DNA of 36,581 bases, from assembly GCA_942492555.1 (NCBI GenBank), contig CALOEX010000015.1, positions 1 to 36,581 on the forward strand, in the 5' to 3' direction. The stretch comes from JBCCVH01 sp942492555 (GTDB taxonomy: Bacteria > Bacteroidota > Bacteroidia > Cytophagales > Amoebophilaceae). Both the position numbers and the translations under genes were made by a program. Under the pieces are notes generated by a model. The model was given only the letters and a program-made list of their open reading frames with translations, had not been told where the DNA came from and made no database searches. Each line of letters starts with the position of its first letter. Position 1 is the first letter of the stretch. This document shows, one piece after another, positions 1-10,473 of this stretch.

Positions 1-413
1 AACTTTCCCCCTTGTTTATTTACAGAGAGCAATAATTTATGCATAAAATTTTACAATTTTTTACTGCATTTAGATAGAGGCTTTATAGTACTTTTTGTAG
101 CATAATTTTTGAAATACTCCGCGTTTAAGGTGTTTTTGTAAAAAACAAACCACCACTGCCGCAAAGCTGTCGGTGGAAAGAGATATAAAATGATGGATAG
201 AACATAGATAATAGCTATTACTTTACAAGCGTACTTCCACAATGGTTTGCAATAAAGCATAGCATATTTTGATTGTTTGAATCAGAGAGCAATTGAGTTG
301 AATGATCAAGTTAAAAAAACTTGTGAGTATAAGCAATTGAGGTATAAATAAGCAAAGTATCTGAGTTAACATAAAAAGAATAAGCCTTTAGTCATTATAG
401 AAGCTCAAACTAA
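1..413. other. AT-rich leader before cox1, no gene seen
   Basis: No conserved protein or tRNA fold is visible. The only ORF is on the reverse strand and matches nothing I know. If the molecule is circular this joins the AT-rich right end (36090-36581) to make about 900 nt of non-coding sequence, the largest such block and a reasonable place for an origin or promoter. That role is inference; no specific motif was recognised. Confidence 0.5.
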
Positions 414-3400
414 ATGAAAGAAAATTCTAAGTGGTACTCTTTTTTTATTCGATGGTTTTGTAGTACCAATGCTAAAGACATTGGTATAATGTATCTAGTC
501 TTTTGCAAGATGGGTTGGTGTTATTGCAACAACAATGAGTCTTCTAATCCGTATGGAACTCAGCAATGTAGGTCCTGGGATTTAGGGTGGTAATGGTCAA
601 CTCTACAACGTGTTGATTACTGCTCATGGATTGCTAATGTTGTTTTTTGTAGTAATGCCCGCACTTATGGGCGGGTTTGGTAACTGGCTAGTGCCTGTAA
701 TGATCGGAGCACCGGACATGGCATTTCCACGTATGAATAACATTAGCTTTTGGGGCGCGGCATCTAATTTTTATCATTGTTGCAGCTTTGCTGTCAGATT
801 GATCCCATTGATATTTTTCATATCTCATAGCTACCTAGTGATCTTCACAGGCAAACGCAGTATGTATATGTAGCTTATCATTAATATCTGTAAAACACTA
901 CCACGTCTTGCTGCAAGTAATTGCAGAGAGCGAAGCAAGGGTAGAAAGCCAACTGATGAGTGCATGAATTAGCTCAAATATTGTCTGGCAAGTTACGGTT
1001 CCTATGAGTAGGCTAACGAATGTGATCACTCTCCTAGCGGAATAGCTGAGCCCTTGATCCGAATCATGCCTATGGATCAAGCTAGAGATAACTGCTATCC
1101 GCCCAGATATAGCAGGAAGGGACATCTCTAGGCAAGCAACGAGAAGTTGTTGTAGGGAGAGCACATCTCTAAGGGAACCAATGGCAGTGATAAAAAGAAT
1201 TTGCGATTCAACCTAACTCAAAAGGGTTAGGAGAACGGAGGTTTCATAGTAGGATATTGTACAAAAAGCTCTAGCAATAGAGCTGTTAAAAATGCAATGT
1301 CTAAAGGAAACCAGGCAGCCAATAAGAACAGAGTAGACCTCAAGTTTAACTTGAGTGAGGAAATAAGTACTTTGGCATCTACTGATAATCTAATTAAACT
1401 AATTGCAAACATCAATACACTACTTTATGCCTATGAGGTAATCAAATCCAAACCAGGTAACATAACTCTTGGCGTTGACAAACAAGTCACTTTGTATGAA
1501 ATTAGTCTCAGTGGTCTTATCAGAGCATCTGAAAAGCTTCGTAAAGGCAAGTATCAATTCTTGCCAGCACGTCGTACCTGGATTCCCAAGCCAGGTAAAG
1601 TAGAAAAACGCCCACTAGGAATAGCTTCTCCTTGTGAAAAGATTATCCAAAAGCGGTGACTCTAGTATAGAGTCTCTTGTATGAACCAACTTTTAGCAGC
1701 AACAGTCATGGATTTCGTCCAAGACGAGGCTGTCACACAGCATTGAAACAGGTTAAAACACAGTTTCAAAATGTAACATGGGTAATTGAAGGGGATATCA
1801 CTAAATGTTTTGATACAATCAGCCACGAAATTCTACTTAATATTCTTAAAGAGAAAATTAAGTGCAAATTGACCATTAAAACCATTCGACGTATGCTTCA
1901 AGCAGGCTACATCAACTTGTCTCAATTTATTGAGAACAAAGATAAGGGCACTCCTCAAGGTAGTGTTCTTAGTCCCTAGCTTTGTAACATCTTTTTGGAT
2001 AAGCTAGACAAGAAAATGGAAGAATTGCAGGGTAAATATAACCTAAATAATCGTCGTAGGAAAAACAATAGATACTTCAAAGTGGACCACAGGACACGAA
2101 AAGGCTTTGCAGAAGGTAACTTTGATGAAGGTTACAAACTTCGAAAGCTAAAATGGACTATGTCCAGGTACAATATAAAGGACCCAAACTTTCGTCGAGT
2201 GTACTATGTCCGCTATGCGGATGACTTTGTTGTTGGAGTTACTGGACCTCTTAGATTTGCAAATATAATCAAGAGTGAAATCGAAAGATTCCTCCACGAG
2301 GAATATAGGCTTGAGCTCAACAGCTCTAAAACAAAAGTCTATCATCTGCAAAATGATGGCTTCTGTTTCCTAGGTACTCAATTTGTGAAATACAAACGTG
2401 GTGAAAAATGGATTGTGGCTAAGAAATTGGCTGGTAAGACTACAAAAAGTGCAATCAATGCAAAGCTTCGCCTTAAAGTACCTTTGGCAAATATCATTAA
2501 AAAGCTAGTAGAAAAGAAATTCTTTAAATGGACTAAACATAGAAAACTTCGTAGGACCTCTGTAGGTCACCTAGTGAACTGGGACCACAGAAATATTGTA
2601 AAATATTACACCGCTGTGATTCATGGATAGTTTAACTATTATTCCTTTGTGGATAACATGAATGGGCTTGGAAGCATTCTTCACTTGTTGAAGAAATCCT
2701 GTGCCTTGACCCTAGCACGAAAGCACAAACTCATTGGCACTCGAAAGCTATATTGCCAATATGGGAAAGATTTGAAGGATCCTACCACCAATTCTACTTA
2801 GCAAATGCCCAAAAGCTTTAAAGTTACTGGTAAATTCAATACAACTAGTAATCCTACTCCCAGAATTAGACAATAGGACAAAACATGGTAAAAAAAAAAA
2901 AGTTCACCTGTCTTGCTTAAAAGATGTGCGATCTGTGGTAATCCTGTAGCCAATGCACACCATGTTCGAAAGATCCGTGAACTCAAGCAACGACTCCATT
3001 AGGATTGGTTCACTATGCAAATGGCTGCAATCTACCGAAAGTCCCTCTTTGCAATATTTGTCATGACAAGGTTCATGCAAATAAGCTAACCAGGAGAGAG
3101 CGCACCAGATATGTCATTGGGATTAAAAACTCCTACCTATCAGGTCTAACTAAAAGTTTATTAGTTTAATTACTTAATATATATTTATTTATGCTTTAGA
3201 GTATGCTAATTAATAGCTCTGAAATTATCAGTAGAGTATGCTGGAGAGCTCAATGCAATGAAAGTTGCACGTTGAGTTCGGAGGGCAGTTTAGATATACC
3301 TCTATGTATCTGAAATAAAGTAGGTATGTGTAACTCTTTTGACCCCTACTGTTGCCGATGAGATAGACCTAGTTGGTATTTAGTGCTCTTGTAGAACAAG

Positions 3401-6400
3401 GACCCGGAGTAGGTTGGACCGCCTATCCACCTCTTAGTAGCGCATAGAGCCACTCTGGAGCATCTGTAGACTTGGCAATTTTTAGTCTTCATGTTTCTGG
3501 TATTGGTTCTATTTTGGGTAGCATTAATTTCCTTGTAACTGTTGCAAATATGCGTGCACAGGGAATGACATTGTATCGTCTCCCTTTGTTTGTGTGGTCT
3601 ATTTGTTTCATTAGCATCCTCCTTATTGGAAGTCTTCCAGTATTTGCAGCTGGATTGACTATGCTTCTTACTGATCGAAACTTTAACACATCTTTCTTTT
3701 AGCCAGCAGGTGGTGGAGATGTAGTGTAGTATCAGCACTAGTTCTGGTTTTTTGGTCAAAAGTGGCCCTTTCACTTTGTGAGAAGTGATTTTGCAATAGG
3801 CTGTAAGCTGGAACCATTTAATAGTACTCTATTCTTTTTTAAGAAAGAAATGTACTACAACATAGCATTTACTGAGAGCATAAGTGATTTTAAATATCCC
3901 GCTTCTGTAACAATAATGCTATGTGAATGCAATCAGCAGGTAACCAACGTGGTATTGAATATGTACAATCAAATTCTATATGCACTAGTAGGAACCCCAG
4001 AGGCCGTATGCCTATTTGCAACTATTTAGAAAATTAACCAATTTGATTTTGGTAATAAAAAACTTTCCGATAGAGATAAAAAAAAACGTTTTTCTCAGTG
4101 GTTGGCTGGATTTATTGATGGTGATGGATGTTTTTTTTTGAGTAAAAGAGGGTACACTTCTCTTGAAATTACAACAAGTAATAAAGACGAAGAAATGCTT
4201 CGAAAGATTCAAAACAAATATGGTGGAAGTATTAAAGCCCGTGCTGGACAGAAAGCTCTTCGTTACCGATAGCATAACAAAGAAGGAATAAAAAAATTGT
4301 GCAGAGATGTAAATGGTTATATTCGACACCCTATTCGCTAGAGACAATTTCAAAAAGTACTCCAAAGACTTTCTATGGATTAGCAAAGTCCTGATGTATA
4401 GAACTTTAAACATGGTTGGTTTGCAGGGATGTTTGATGCTGATGGTACAGTAACACTAAAAGAGACTGGTCAAATTACAATTTCTGTAACTCAAAAGTAT
4501 AAAGAAATTCCACTTTACTTCCAAAATACTTTGAATATTGGAAATATTTACTTTGACAAGTCTCAAAATGGTTATTGGACTTGGGCAATTTAGAGCAAAA
4601 ACCATATTACTCAAATAGTAGAATATTTTAAACACTTTCCTCTTTATAGCTATCGTCGACAAAAATAGTTTCTAATTCCACATATTCATCTTCTTAAAAG
4701 GCAGAAAAGACATCTAAAAACCACAAAATCCACCACTCTCCAAAAAGCTTGGGCTGAGATTGTAAAAAAATGGCATAGTTTTTCAAATTCATATGGGTCC
4801 GCGAAGCAAAACTTTGCGCTGAGTATAAATAGTTGTAAAAGATATGGCCCATCTCTTAATTCCTCTATTATTCTTTTTTTTTTATTAAATTTTTCAATAA
4901 ATTTTTTATTAAATATCCATGAGTAGTAGAGCGGTTAGAGAGAGCACCCAGAAGTGTACGTATAGATTCTCCCTGCTTTTGGAATTGTATCTCATGTGTA
5001 GAGTTTCTTTGCACGTAAACCAGTATTTGGTTATGTGGGAATGGTTAATGCCATGGGTGCAATTGCTGTTTAGGGCTTCCTTGTATGGGCTCATCATATG
5101 TATACTGTTGGCCTTGATGTAGATACTCGTGCTTATTTTACCAGTGCAACCATGATTATTGCAGTACCTACTGGTATTAAAATTTTTAGTTGGCTTAGAA
5201 CTATTTATGGTGGTTCTTTGTGGCTAACTACTCCTATGCTTTTTGCATTGGGATTCTTGGTATTGTTTACTATTGGGGGTCTCACTGGTATTGTATTGGC
5301 AAATGCTGGAGTAGACGTAGCGTTGCACGATAGAGAAATGCTATGTAGAATAGTAGGCAGAGCTGGACTAGTTAATAGTAGAGCTAGTTCTTATTACAGG
5401 ATATTTTTTGTAGGTTTGATGGATGGTAATGGCTCTATTCAAGTAAATCATTGGCGTAGTAAAAGCTTGCAGTATCGTTTTGTTATTAAAATAAAAAACA
5501 CCATTGCAAATCACCAAATGCTGCTCCAATTGCATAAAGAGCTCTGTATTGGTAATGTGCGTATTTCCAAAGATGGACTATGGGTTCTATGGGTTGAGAA
5601 TAGTATACACAAAATGCCAAAAATTATGGCAATTTTTGATAAATACCCACCATTAACAAATCGTTTGACTATGCAGTATGCATTTTTTAAAAAAATGTAC
5701 TTTTCCAATAATGTTAGTGTGAGGGATTATTTGGCTATTCGACAGGCTAAATACAAAATGGCTGTGCAAAAAAGTATTCCCAGGGGCAACATTGCAACTC
5801 TACCTTATTTTTGTAGATGGTTTAGTGGTTTTGCTGAAGCAGAAGGTTGTTTTTCTGTTCGAAAGTGTGGAAATAAATCTTTTAGTATTTGTCAAAAAAA
5901 TGACCTATACATTCTCCAAAGAATTAAGACCTACACAAATGCAGAAAATAAAATCCGTCTAATTAAAGGAAATTGCTTTGTATTTGAAGTGTACAACAAG
6001 TCTGTTCTCCATTTTTTGAAAGCCCATTTTAGTAACTATCCACTACTTGGAGAAAAATATAATAGCTTTGTAAAGTTTTACCAAATATATTAAAGCACAA
6101 AACTCTTTACCTATAAAAAAGCCATTAACTAGCAGTCAGTCTCTACTACTATTTCTACTTATATTACAAACATTAAGTCTCGTGCTGTCATATCGCTATG
6201 AATTTAGAATTCTAAATTCGGTTGTTTGGGCTATAATAGCCTAAATAGCTAACGGGGAAACCCAAAGACTGGTTTTCGCTAAACCAACAAAAAATGTTTT
6301 TGGGCAATCCCGTGGAAACCAATACAATAAAAGTAGAGCTTTATTGTTAGTAGGATCCGTAGAGACTATACGCGATAGTTAAGGCAGATTAAGTTCTAAA

Positions 6401-6935
6401 GCCTTAATAAGAGAGAGTCCAATCCTTCTGGTAACAGGAGTTGCAATTTTATTTGACTTATTATGTTGTTGCGCATTTCCATTATGTTTAGAGTATGGGA
6501 GCTGTAACTGGAATTTTTGCTGCTTTTTACTTTTGGGTTAGAAAACTTACAGGATGCCAATACCCTGAACACCATGGGCAAGCTCATTTCTTCTTGTTTT
6601 TTATTGGAGTTAATTAGACCTTTATGGTCCAGCATTTTCTTGGCTAGAGAGGTATGCCACGTCGTTACCTCGACTACCCTGATGCATTCCTTGGGTGGAA
6701 CGTTATTAGTAGCTATGGGTCTTATCTAAGTGCTCTTAGCTTTGTATACTTCTTTTACATTGTCTATCTAACCCTCGCATATGGTCCTAAGAGAGCTGCA
6801 AATCCTTGGAGATCTGATAGAGAGCAAGGAGCTCCGCTTTGCGGTGGAATTGAGTGGGTATAGCCGTCTCCGCCCGCATGGCATACGTACGGTGACAGCC
6901 TTCCAGTAATCCGTCCTACGCCCGCATAGGTATCA
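414..6935 (+). CDS. cox1: Cytochrome c oxidase subunit 1 (four exons)
   Basis: Catalytic core subunit of complex IV in the inner membrane, carrying haem a, haem a3 and CuB. Exons are 414-754, 3350-3756, 4945-5331 and 6456-6935, giving 537 aa. The joined length fits whole codons once one extra T near 501-504 is skipped. Visible motifs: STNAKDIG near the N-terminus, GGFGNW, APDMAFPR, the CuB motif HPEVY (split by intron 2 just before H), WAHHMYTVGLDVDTRAYF, and HFHYVLSMG after intron 3. UAG reads as Leu, for example in HYVLSMG and FLGL. AGA falls on conserved Ala in FSWL[A]T (5197) and FLGL[A]GMPRR (6648). Start ATG 414 puts the first motif at the usual place. The stop is UCA at 6933; an in-frame UAA follows two codons later. 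Confidence 0.96.
1297..3142 (+). CDS. Group II intron reverse transcriptase/maturase in cox1-i1, frame-broken
   Basis: Intron-encoded protein that would help splicing and mobility. Read with UAG = Leu it shows, in order: the RT N-terminus (AYEVIKSKPGN), fingers (IPKPGKVEKRPLG), SHGFRPRRGCHTAL, IEGDITKCFDTI, TPQGSVLSPL, the intact catalytic YADD at 2214-2225, the thumb/X region (KYYTAVIHG, NYYSFVDN) and a C-terminal HNH zinc part (CAICG, AHHVRK, CHDKVHANK). Three frame changes are needed: near 1650 in an A4 run, near 2890 in a long A run, and near 3045. The last codon is UCA at 3140. All three shifts are at or near short runs, so sequencing error or recent decay are both possible. Confidence 0.8.
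3246..3288 (+). ncRNA. Group II intron domain V, cox1-i1
   Basis: Catalytic hairpin of the ribozyme. The 5' arm GAGCTCAATGC pairs with GCACGTTGAGTTC, with a GAAA tetraloop between the arms. The pattern matches the domain V of the cob intron at 35401, arm for arm. Confidence 0.8.
3757..4944 (+). mobile_element. Group I intron cox1-i2
   Basis: Inserted in cox1 directly before the CuB motif HPEVY. The exon ends with T (GGT) and the intron ends with G, as group I splicing requires; the joined codons read FFG-HPEVY. Core-like sequence (CAGCAGGTAACCAACG near 3936 and GGAACCCC near 3991) lies upstream of and overlaps the start of the endonuclease ORF. A short GC-rich hairpin (about 4799-4820) and an AT-rich tail follow the ORF. 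Confidence 0.85.
3850..4785 (+). CDS. LAGLIDADG homing endonuclease in cox1-i2
   Basis: Intron-homing DNA endonuclease with two LAGLIDADG motifs, WLAGFIDGDG and WFAGMFDADG, each with the expected acidic residues, so probably a monomeric two-repeat enzyme. The reading frame is open from cox1 exon 2 straight through the intron; ATG 3850 is the first ATG, but translation fused to the exon is equally possible. It contains several UAG codons read as Leu and ends at UCA (4783-4785) just after the last helix, further support for UCA as stop. No frameshift is seen. Confidence 0.88.
5332..6455 (+). mobile_element. Group I intron cox1-i3
   Basis: Inserted between HD and TYYVVAHFHY of cox1. Exon 3 ends in T (GAT) and the intron ends in G (6455), so exon 4 begins with ACT for Thr. 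A group I core follows the ORF (6200-6400), including GGGCAATCCCGTGG and an ACTATACGCGATAGT P7-like segment. Confidence 0.85.
5338..6093 (+). CDS. LAGLIDADG homing endonuclease in cox1-i3
   Basis: Two-motif intron endonuclease; the motifs are FFVGLMDGNGS and WFSGFAEAEGC. The second has Glu in place of the usual Asp, which some active members tolerate. The frame is continuous with cox1 exon 3, and the first intron ATG is 5338. It ends at UAA 6091, unlike most respiratory genes here, which end at UCA. There are no UAG codons in the body and no frameshift. Confidence 0.85.
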   Translation: MLCRIVGRAGLVNSRASSYYRIFFVGLMDGNGSIQVNHWRSKSLQYRFVIKIKNTIANHQMLLQLHKELCIGNVRISKDGLWVLWVENSIHKMPKIMAIFDKYPPLTNRLTMQYAFFKKMYFSNNVSVRDYLAIRQAKYKMAVQKSIPRGNIATLPYFCRWFSGFAEAEGCFSVRKCGNKSFSICQKNDLYILQRIKTYTNAENKIRLIKGNCFVFEVYNKSVLHFLKAHFSNYPLLGEKYNSFVKFYQIY

Positions 6936-6968
6936 ATTTAATTATTTAATTATTTTTTATAGTATACA

Positions 6969-7053
6969 ACAAGAATGGCGAAATTGGTAGACGCGGTGGT
7001 TTTAGGTACCACTGGTTAATATAACTTTGAGAGTTCAAGTCTCTCTTCTTGTA
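6969..7053 (+). tRNA. trnL(uag): tRNA-Leu(UAG), reads CUN
   Basis: Class II tRNA with a long variable arm. Acceptor ACAAGAA/TTCTTGT is fully paired, discriminator A. The anticodon loop TTTAGGT gives UAG, and the T loop is TTCAAGT. Note that the anticodon UAG reads CUN codons; the UAG codon is read by trnL(CUA) at 30137. Confidence 0.93.
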
Positions 7054-7165
7054 CTAATATTTTATATAATTGCAGCTAGGTTCTTTGAACCCCTATGTAT
7101 CAGCTCTGGCTCAACAGAGCTGATAATTGTGCCCATTTGCAGATGGCTCCTGCTAGAGAGTCCAA

Positions 7166-7236
7166 GGCAATGTAGTCTAAAGGTTAGGCAATGGTTTGCA
7201 AAACCAATTATAGCAGTTCGAGTCTGCTCTTTGCCT
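7166..7236 (+). tRNA. trnC(gca): tRNA-Cys(GCA)
   Basis: The anticodon loop gives GCA and the T arm is AGCAG-TTCGAGT-CTGCT. Acceptor GGCAATG/CTTTGCC is paired except for a U6.U67 mismatch, seen in six other tRNAs of this genome. Confidence 0.9.
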
Positions 7237-7266
7237 TATGATTTTGATTCTTTTTTTTATTAAAAT

Positions 7267-8045
7267 ATGGGTGTATTTGCTCTGGTTGAAATAGCCACAA
7301 GAGCTACACTAATTAAAGGAAGAAAAACCTTTAGACATGTTCTCAATGGGCAGCTGGTCACCGTCTTCAGTAAAGATGTATGTGCTAATCCTAGTGCTTG
7401 GGAAGTACGCATTCTCCATGTAGAAAATAAAGGGCAAAATAAAGCTGAAAAAAGCAGAAAACTAGAGAGGAAACAACTTCTTGCAACAAAATTCTAGCAC
7501 AGTGTAGCAGTTGATCACATTTTAAACCAAAAAGTATACCTTAAACTAGCAGAAGCTAGATACGATCCTACTAAGCCACTCTTTAAATGTAGCCACTTTA
7601 AACGAGCAGGGGTGCAATTACTATATAATATCAAAGCCAATTTGCTAGGGAGTGACAACGTATAGAAGCTACACTGGACAAAAACCTATGGAGGCAGCTC
7701 TGGGGTGTATTGCTGGTATAGTACAAATATAAACCGTGCATATATTGGTAGCACTAACAATTTGGGTAAATGACCCTTTAACCACCTCTATCCATCTATA
7801 AAAAAATGTTGGCAATTGCATTTGCTAATGATCTAGACCAGTATGGACCTTCTTCTTTTGTAGTTAAAGTACTTTATCTAGTTGGCCCTAATAATGCTAA
7901 AAACCACAGTCTTGCGTAGAAATATGAAGAGCATTTGCTCTCCAAATAGGATTATGCCTTCTTATATAATTACTATACTAAAAATCCTAGGCACCAGAAC
8001 AAGAGAGAAAAATAGGATGCTATAGTAGCTAATACTCTTAAATAA
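7267..8045 (+). pseudogene. Free-standing GIY-YIG endonuclease ORF 1, damaged
   Basis: With UAG = Leu this reads as a GIY-YIG nuclease: a basic N-terminal part (about 7267-7680), then GVYCWYSTNINRAYIGST with the two GIY and YIG strands, then LYPSIKKCWQLH, QYGPSSFVV and ALKYEEHLL. An in-frame UGA at 7771 sits where relatives usually have Arg, and one base is missing near 7825 (CATTTGCT). It then runs to UAA 8043. No intron core surrounds it, so it is free-standing between trnC and nad1. It uses UUA codons, unlike the respiratory genes, which suggests a foreign origin. Decayed selfish gene is the best call; a live gene with sequencing errors remains possible. Confidence 0.65.
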
Positions 8046-8141
8046 CAAGAAAAGAGCTTGTGGAGAACTAGAGCTATCCACAGTTAATGCAAATAGAGCA
8101 ATAGCTGAGCTGGTAAGAGTTAGTGGTAGAGACTAGTGGAG

Positions 8142-9081
8142 ATGACACCTAAAAAGTACAGGGCAAAAGTCCCATAGCCAATCCATTTGCATAACCTAGT
8201 GCCAAAGAATAACAAAAGAGATCTAGCCCACATGCATTTCTATCAGCTGGAGAGCAGCTTCTGGAAAGAGCTGGGGCTGAAGTCTAGTCCAGTTGTATGT
8301 CTAAAACTAACTGAGTGCTACGGCTATTGTGGTATTTATTTGATTGTACATCTGCCCACCAAAAAGGCTTGAGTAGGAAGCGCTAAACGCCTACACATTC
8401 ATCCTTTCGTACATTGCCACCCTTCTTTTATGAGAGAGAGTATGAAAAATGAAACAAAATAGGGCTTATAGTATGGATGACTGGGTTCTTTGTATTCTAG
8501 AAGTTATGGAACAAACAAAAGAAAACCAAGAACAAGGAGAACGTTTTATTGCTCTAGAGAGATACTATGATAGGATGATTCCCAGCCACTAGACTATAGC
8601 AAAAAGCTGTAAGCCAGGAGTTAAACATTATACAAAACCAAATCAAACCATTACAAATAGAAAAATTCAAAGAAATGCTGTTATTCAAAAAGCATATAAA
8701 TACCTAGCTTTTGATACTCTCATTGGTCCACTCTGTGGAGCGATAACAGACCTTAGAAGTTAGCATGCAGCGGCCCCTACTTTGCTTGTTTACTTGTGTT
8801 GCATCCGCTTGTCTGCAAGCGTTGCTTTGCTTCGCTGCGAAGCAAAGCAAAGCGTTGCTTCTCCGCAAAGCGGATGCGCTGGCAGAGAACAAAGTAAGGC
8901 TTAAGTTCTAGAGTTTAGTGATTTGGTAAGAGCAGGTAAATATCTAGGCTTTGGCAAAATAAGTCTAATTACTCTAAAAAAAAGAATTGTGCAAAAAACT
9001 CCAGTATACCGCAAAGTGGTTCACAAAATGGTTCGCAAAGAAGGGTGTTCTTTACTATGGATCTCTTACAAAAAACTTTAA
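8142..9081 (+). pseudogene. Free-standing GIY-YIG endonuclease ORF 2, damaged
   Basis: From ATG 8142: CGIYLIVHLPTKKA, then UGA (8370) where the family has an aromatic residue of YVG, then VGSAKRLHIHP. A frame change near 8450 leads into DDWVLCILEVME and ERFIALERYYDRM, typical of the rest of a GIY-YIG domain. The same frame then passes through a GC-rich repeat (8765-8895) and a UAA at 8902 into a C-terminal AGKYLGFGKISLITL segment that looks like a NUMOD-type DNA-binding helix, ending at UAA 9079. The repeat seems to have inserted between catalytic and DNA-binding parts. Probably a pseudogene. Confidence 0.6.
8765..8895. repeat. GC-rich hairpin repeat cluster in GIY-YIG ORF 2
   Basis: Built from the units GCGAAGCAAAGCAAAGC and its complement (GCTTTGCTTCGC), able to fold into a strong stem around 8820-8860, with TCCGCAAAGCGGATGCG beside it. 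Related copies occur at about 15 sites in the window. Confidence 0.85.
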
Positions 9082-9093
9082 TAATTTATATAA

Positions 9094-10062
9094 ATGATTT
9101 TGTATACTTTTGTAATAGTTATCAGTACTGTAGTGCCTTTGTTGCTAAGAGTAGCATTTCTTACTCTTGTAGAACGAAAAGTAATGGGACACATGCAACG
9201 TCGTGTTGGTCCCAACACTGTAGGTTTTTATAATGTTCTGCAGAGATTTGCAGATGGTGCAAAACTTTTTCTTAAAGAGCCCATTCTTCCAAGCAGAGCT
9301 GATAATAGACTCTTCCTTTGGGCACCTGTTTTGACTTTTTTGACAAGTCAAATTTAGTGGAGAAGACTTCCTACAAGTAATGCGGGAGCTGTTAGTGATC
9401 TTTCTTTGGGTACAATGTATGTTCTTGCTGTTGGTAGTTTGGGAGTTTATGGTATTTAGTAGAGAGGCTGGTCTAGAAATAGTAAGTATGCTTTTTTGGG
9501 ATGTTGCCGTTCTGTTGCACAAATGATTAGTTATGAATTGCCTATGGGTTTGATTGTTTTGACTAGATGTATGTTTGCTAATAGTCTAAATTGGAGTGTT
9601 TTGGTGCATTCTCAGGAAAATAGTATTTTTTAGTTTCCAATGTGGCCAATGGCAATTCTTTGGGTTATTTGTTCTTTGGCAGAACTTAATCGTGCACCAA
9701 TGGATCTTCCAGAAGCTGAAAGAGAATAGGTTGCTGGTTATAATGTTGAGTACAGATCCATAGGTTTTGCGCTCTTTTTTATTAGAGAATACGCCAACAT
9801 GATTGCAATGAGAACACTTACCTCTTAGCTCTTCTAGGGAGGTGGGCTAAGGCCGGTAAGTTTTTAGTCTTTTTTGCCTTATAGTTTTTGGCTTAGAACA
9901 AAAAGAACTGCAGTAGTCTTTCTTTATGTGTGGGTGCGAAGAACCTAGCCTCGTTACAAATTTACTCAGTTGATAGCATAGGGATGGAAACGTCTTCTAC
10001 CTCTAGCATTGTCTGGCTTTGTGGCTAATGCAGTCTTTGTTTTTTGCGCTCAAACTATTTAA
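9094..10062 (+). CDS. nad1: NADH dehydrogenase subunit 1
   Basis: Membrane subunit of complex I at the junction with the quinone-binding arm; 322 aa, normal length. Motifs: LTLVERKVMG near the N-terminus, QRRVGPN, LFLKEP, NSKYAFLG, AELNRAPMDLPEAE, LVAGYNVEY, EYANMI and PRYKFTQL. UAG supplies Leu in E-L-VAGYNVEY and A-L-GW. AGA lies on alanine sites: LLL[A]VAFLTL (9148), WS[A]NSKYAF, FFI[A]EYANM and WVR[A]T (9940, next to a true Arg encoded by CGA). This is the only respiratory gene here that ends at UAA. One open frame with no shift. ATG 9094 is the first in-frame start after the upstream ORF. Confidence 0.96.
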
Positions 10063-10473
10063 TTATTTTTTTTATGTTAATCCTTTATGCATCTTATGAT
10101 AAACGCCTAAAGGCTAAAATACTCATTTTAAGCCCAAAGTTTTGTTTGATAAAAAAATTTAATGTGTAATGACATAAAAAAAAGATTATAGATGGAGAGA
10201 TTTCAAAATTTACCCCATTCTAGAAGTAAATTAAGAAAATATTTTACTACTTTGTAGACACAAATTTTATAATTAGAAATTTTATAGATAAAGTCCCAAA
10301 AAATTAAATATATAGTAGTAGCTGTTTTCCTTTGGCTCCTGTTTCACTGCTTCTCTGTCGGCCTGCTCCTCTGCTTGCTTCTCCACAAAGCTTTGCTTCG
10401 CACCGGTGCTTGCTTCGCACCGCAAGCACCAGCGAGAATATTTTTTCATAAAAACAGATTATTTTTAGCTTCT
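10063..10473. other. Intergenic region, AT-rich plus GC-rich repeat
   Basis: The left part is AT-rich. One short ORF (10075-10170, LYASYDKRLKAKILIL) has no recognised match. The right part (about 10347-10436) is a GC-rich repeat with GCTTTGCTTCGCACCGG and GCTTCGCACCGCAAGC hairpins. No tRNA is seen. Confidence 0.6.
10347..10436. repeat. GC-rich hairpin repeat
   Basis: Contains TCCACAAAGCTTTGCTTCGC and the palindromic CACCGGTG, followed by GGTGCTTGCTTCGCACC-type stems. Same family as the other GC-rich clusters in the window. Confidence 0.8.

Larger units (their letters stand above)
755..3349 (+). mobile_element. Group II intron cox1-i1
   Basis: It splits cox1 between the FW of NNISFW and the following LP. 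The 5' end reads GCGCG rather than the usual GTGCG. The 3' end is a domain V (about 3246-3288, with the bulge GTTCGGAGGGCAG) followed by a domain VI region ending GACCCCTAC. The same GACCCCTAY ending occurs in the cob intron, which supports both 3' ends. These limits leave one base (754) plus TG of exon 2 as a Val codon and keep exon 2 in frame. It carries a reverse transcriptase ORF. Confidence 0.85.

Noticed and set aside
610..873. cox1 as a short 87-aa gene ending at UAG
   Set aside because: The track ORF begins inside exon 1, where ATG is not the start, and continues past the splice site into intron sequence.
3180..3245. Possible tRNA near 3190-3240
   Set aside because: The stems belong to the end of the group II intron just before domain V; no T arm is present.
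7771..8372. UGA as tryptophan
   Set aside because: In-frame UGA appears only in damaged endonuclease ORFs and at the nad5 frame break. trnW has anticodon CCA, and UGA ends the cob intron ORF, the LSU intron ORF and the S4-like ORF at plausible places.
8765..8895. GC-rich clusters as CRISPR arrays
   Set aside because: Units are palindromic, irregular and dispersed, with no regular spacers, and the genome is organellar.
9940..9942. AGA as arginine, serine or glycine
   Set aside because: Arg fails at conserved Ala sites next to CGN-coded Arg. Ser or Gly (as in animal mitochondria) fits a few columns, but EAHVEA, WAFFH, SWLAT, GLAGMPRR and the G3.U70 tRNA all point to Ala.
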